A stretch of 64,000 nucleotides of DNA from Acidobacteriota bacterium (lineage in GTDB: Bacteria; Acidobacteriota; Blastocatellia; Pyrinomonadales; Pyrinomonadaceae), in contig JAOAPY010000026.1 in the NCBI GenBank assembly GCA_025463135.1, positions 1-64,000 of the forward strand, in the 5' to 3' direction. The notes under the pieces were generated by a model. It saw only the letters and a list, made by a program, of their open reading frames with translations, ran no database searches and was not told the DNA's origin. This document shows, one piece after another, positions 63,130-64,000 of the stretch (the stretch's first letter is position 1; every line of letters starts with the position of its first letter). A program made the position numbers and the translations under genes.

Positions 63130-63998
63130 CAAAATTTCTTGCGGGTAAAGAAACGCACCGCGATATTTATTCCCAAAATCAAAGTCATTAACACCAGTGT
63201 GGCTGCCCAGGCCTGCGCATGCCACTCGTCATACGGTGAAATCGCGTAACTATAAATCTGCACCGTAAGCGACGCGATCGGTTGATCGAGGTAATGACTG
63301 AAGAAGCGGCTGCCGAACGCGGTGAAGAGCAATGGTGCTGTCTCTCCCGATACCCGCGCGACAGCCAGCATGGCCCCTGTGGCAATACCCGAGGCAGCGG
63401 CTGGGATGACCACGCCCAGGGTAACGCGCCATTGTGGCGCGCCCAGGGCCAGCGCGCCTTCGCGCAGACTTTGCGGCACCAGCTTGATCATCTCTTCAGT
63501 GGTGCGCGCCACAATGGGAATCATGATCAATGCGAGTGCGATGCCTCCAGCCAGCGCCGAAAAATGCTTCAGTGGCAAGACGACAATCGTATAGACGAAG
63601 ACCCCGGTAACTATTGACGGAATTCCCGTCAGCGTATCGACAACGAAACGCAACAGACTGGCAAAGCGACCGCGCCCAAACTCGGAGAGATAAACTCCGA
63701 CAGAGATTCCCAGTGGCATCCCGGCCGAAGATGAGAGCAACAACAATACTATCGATCCGAGAATTGCATTGCCGATGCCCCCACCTTCTCCTACAGGGCG
63801 AGGACTATCCAATAAGAACCGTAAGCTGACCGAACCGATTCCCTGCCAGGCGATATAAGCAAGGATTACCAACAGCACTCCGACCGCAAACAAGGTGCAG
63901 GCGGCCGTGAACGCCGTCATGGCAGCGCTGGTTACCCGTCGGTGCCGGTCACCTCTGGGTAGCTTAGACTTCAGTCTGAGTTCTTCCGTTACGTTCAT
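63129..63998 (-). CDS. pstA: Phosphate ABC transporter permease PstA
   Basis: 289 residues with six transmembrane segments (first at about 28-50). It carries the EAA-type cytoplasmic loop [29 protein letters not shown] (about 180-208) that contacts PstB, and the conserved periplasmic region [18 protein letters not shown]. The start ATG lies at 63998, two bases from the window edge. pstC and pstS are expected just beyond it but cannot be seen. It forms the inner-membrane channel for phosphate with PstC. Confidence 0.94.
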   Translation of the reverse strand: MNVTEELRLKSKLPRGDRHRRVTSAAMTAFTAACTLFAVGVLLVILAYIAWQGIGSVSLRFLLDSPRPVGEGGGIGNAILGSIVLLLLSSSAGMPLGISVGVYLSEFGRGRFASLLRFVVDTLTGIPSIVTGVFVYTIVVLPLKHFSALAGGIALALIMIPIVARTTEEMIKLVPQSLREGALALGAPQWRVTLGVVIPAAASGIATGAMLAVARVSGETAPLLFTAFGSRFFSHYLDQPIASLTVQIYSYAISPYDEWHAQAWAATLVLMTLILGINIAVRFFTRKKF

Positions 63999-64000
63999 CT

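Noticed and set aside
63130-63225. The 32-codon N-terminal extension of PstB overlapping pstA.
   Set aside because: It lies entirely inside pstA, and the ATG at 63129 overlaps the pstA stop in the usual coupled manner.
1-64000. tRNA, rRNA, integrase, attachment sites or replication origin.
   Set aside because: No recognisable rRNA, tRNA clover-leaf, integrase gene or DnaA-box cluster was noticed on reading. A tRNAscan or Rfam run could still find a short RNA that I missed.

Overview
The window looks like chromosomal DNA of a member of the Acidobacteriota, probably the Blastocatellia. This is inferred from the moderately high GC content, two very large secreted proteins that end in a domain resembling the Solibacter-type TIGR03437 C-terminal domain, a flavin reductase/Gfo-Idh-MocA fusion, a PEP-CTERM protein, and intergenic spaces packed with short foldback repeats. 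No rRNA, tRNA, CRISPR array or complete insertion sequence was seen. Almost every gene lies on the minus strand, so transcription runs from high to low coordinates.

Layout. 1-4.6 kb: a decayed RHS fragment joined to scraps of a comM-like gene, a small membrane protein, and a 1206-residue RHS/YD-repeat protein that lacks a normal N-terminus. 4.9-11.5 kb: two secreted multidomain proteins sharing an SH3-like module, long Thr-Pro runs and a related C-terminal domain. The second is preceded by two GEMM-type (cyclic dinucleotide) riboswitch candidates. 12.4-14.8 kb: a flavin reductase with a disrupted 5' end and a flavin reductase-oxidoreductase fusion, both on the plus strand. 15-57 kb: a very large exopolysaccharide locus. 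It holds seven GT4 and three GT2 glycosyltransferase domains, two GT-C-like membrane proteins, seven SAM-methyltransferase domains, WecB-like and AlgD-like sugar-nucleotide enzymes, two asparagine synthetase-type amidotransferases (one fused to a methyltransferase), a heparinase II/III-type lyase, a beta-helix protein, a FemAB/GNAT-like acyltransferase, a PhyH dioxygenase, a NodB-like protein, a YdcF-like protein, a Wzy-like polymerase/ligase and a Wzx-like flippase. 57-59.3 kb: two unrecognised candidate regulators. 59.5-64 kb: phosphate regulon genes pstA-pstB-phoU-phoB-phoR.

How the genes may work together (inference). AlgD-like and WecB-like enzymes supply a uronic acid and an amino sugar. 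The glycosyltransferases build a repeat unit, Wzx flips it and the O-antigen-ligase-like protein polymerises it. Amidotransferases, methyltransferases and the acyltransferase decorate it, and the heparinase-like lyase and beta-helix protein trim or modify it outside the cytoplasm. Amidated and methylated uronic acids would fit this content. The PEP-CTERM protein and the GT4/FemAB/AsnB families resemble exosortase-associated exopolysaccharide loci, but no exosortase, initiating phosphoglycosyltransferase or Wza/Wzc is visible here.

The most unusual features are the AsnB-methyltransferase fusion with a free-standing methyltransferase paralog at the other end of the locus, the tandem riboswitches, the metalloprotease-like protein without its zinc motif, and the foldback repeats whose ends sit exactly at start and stop codons and contribute codons to neighbouring proteins.
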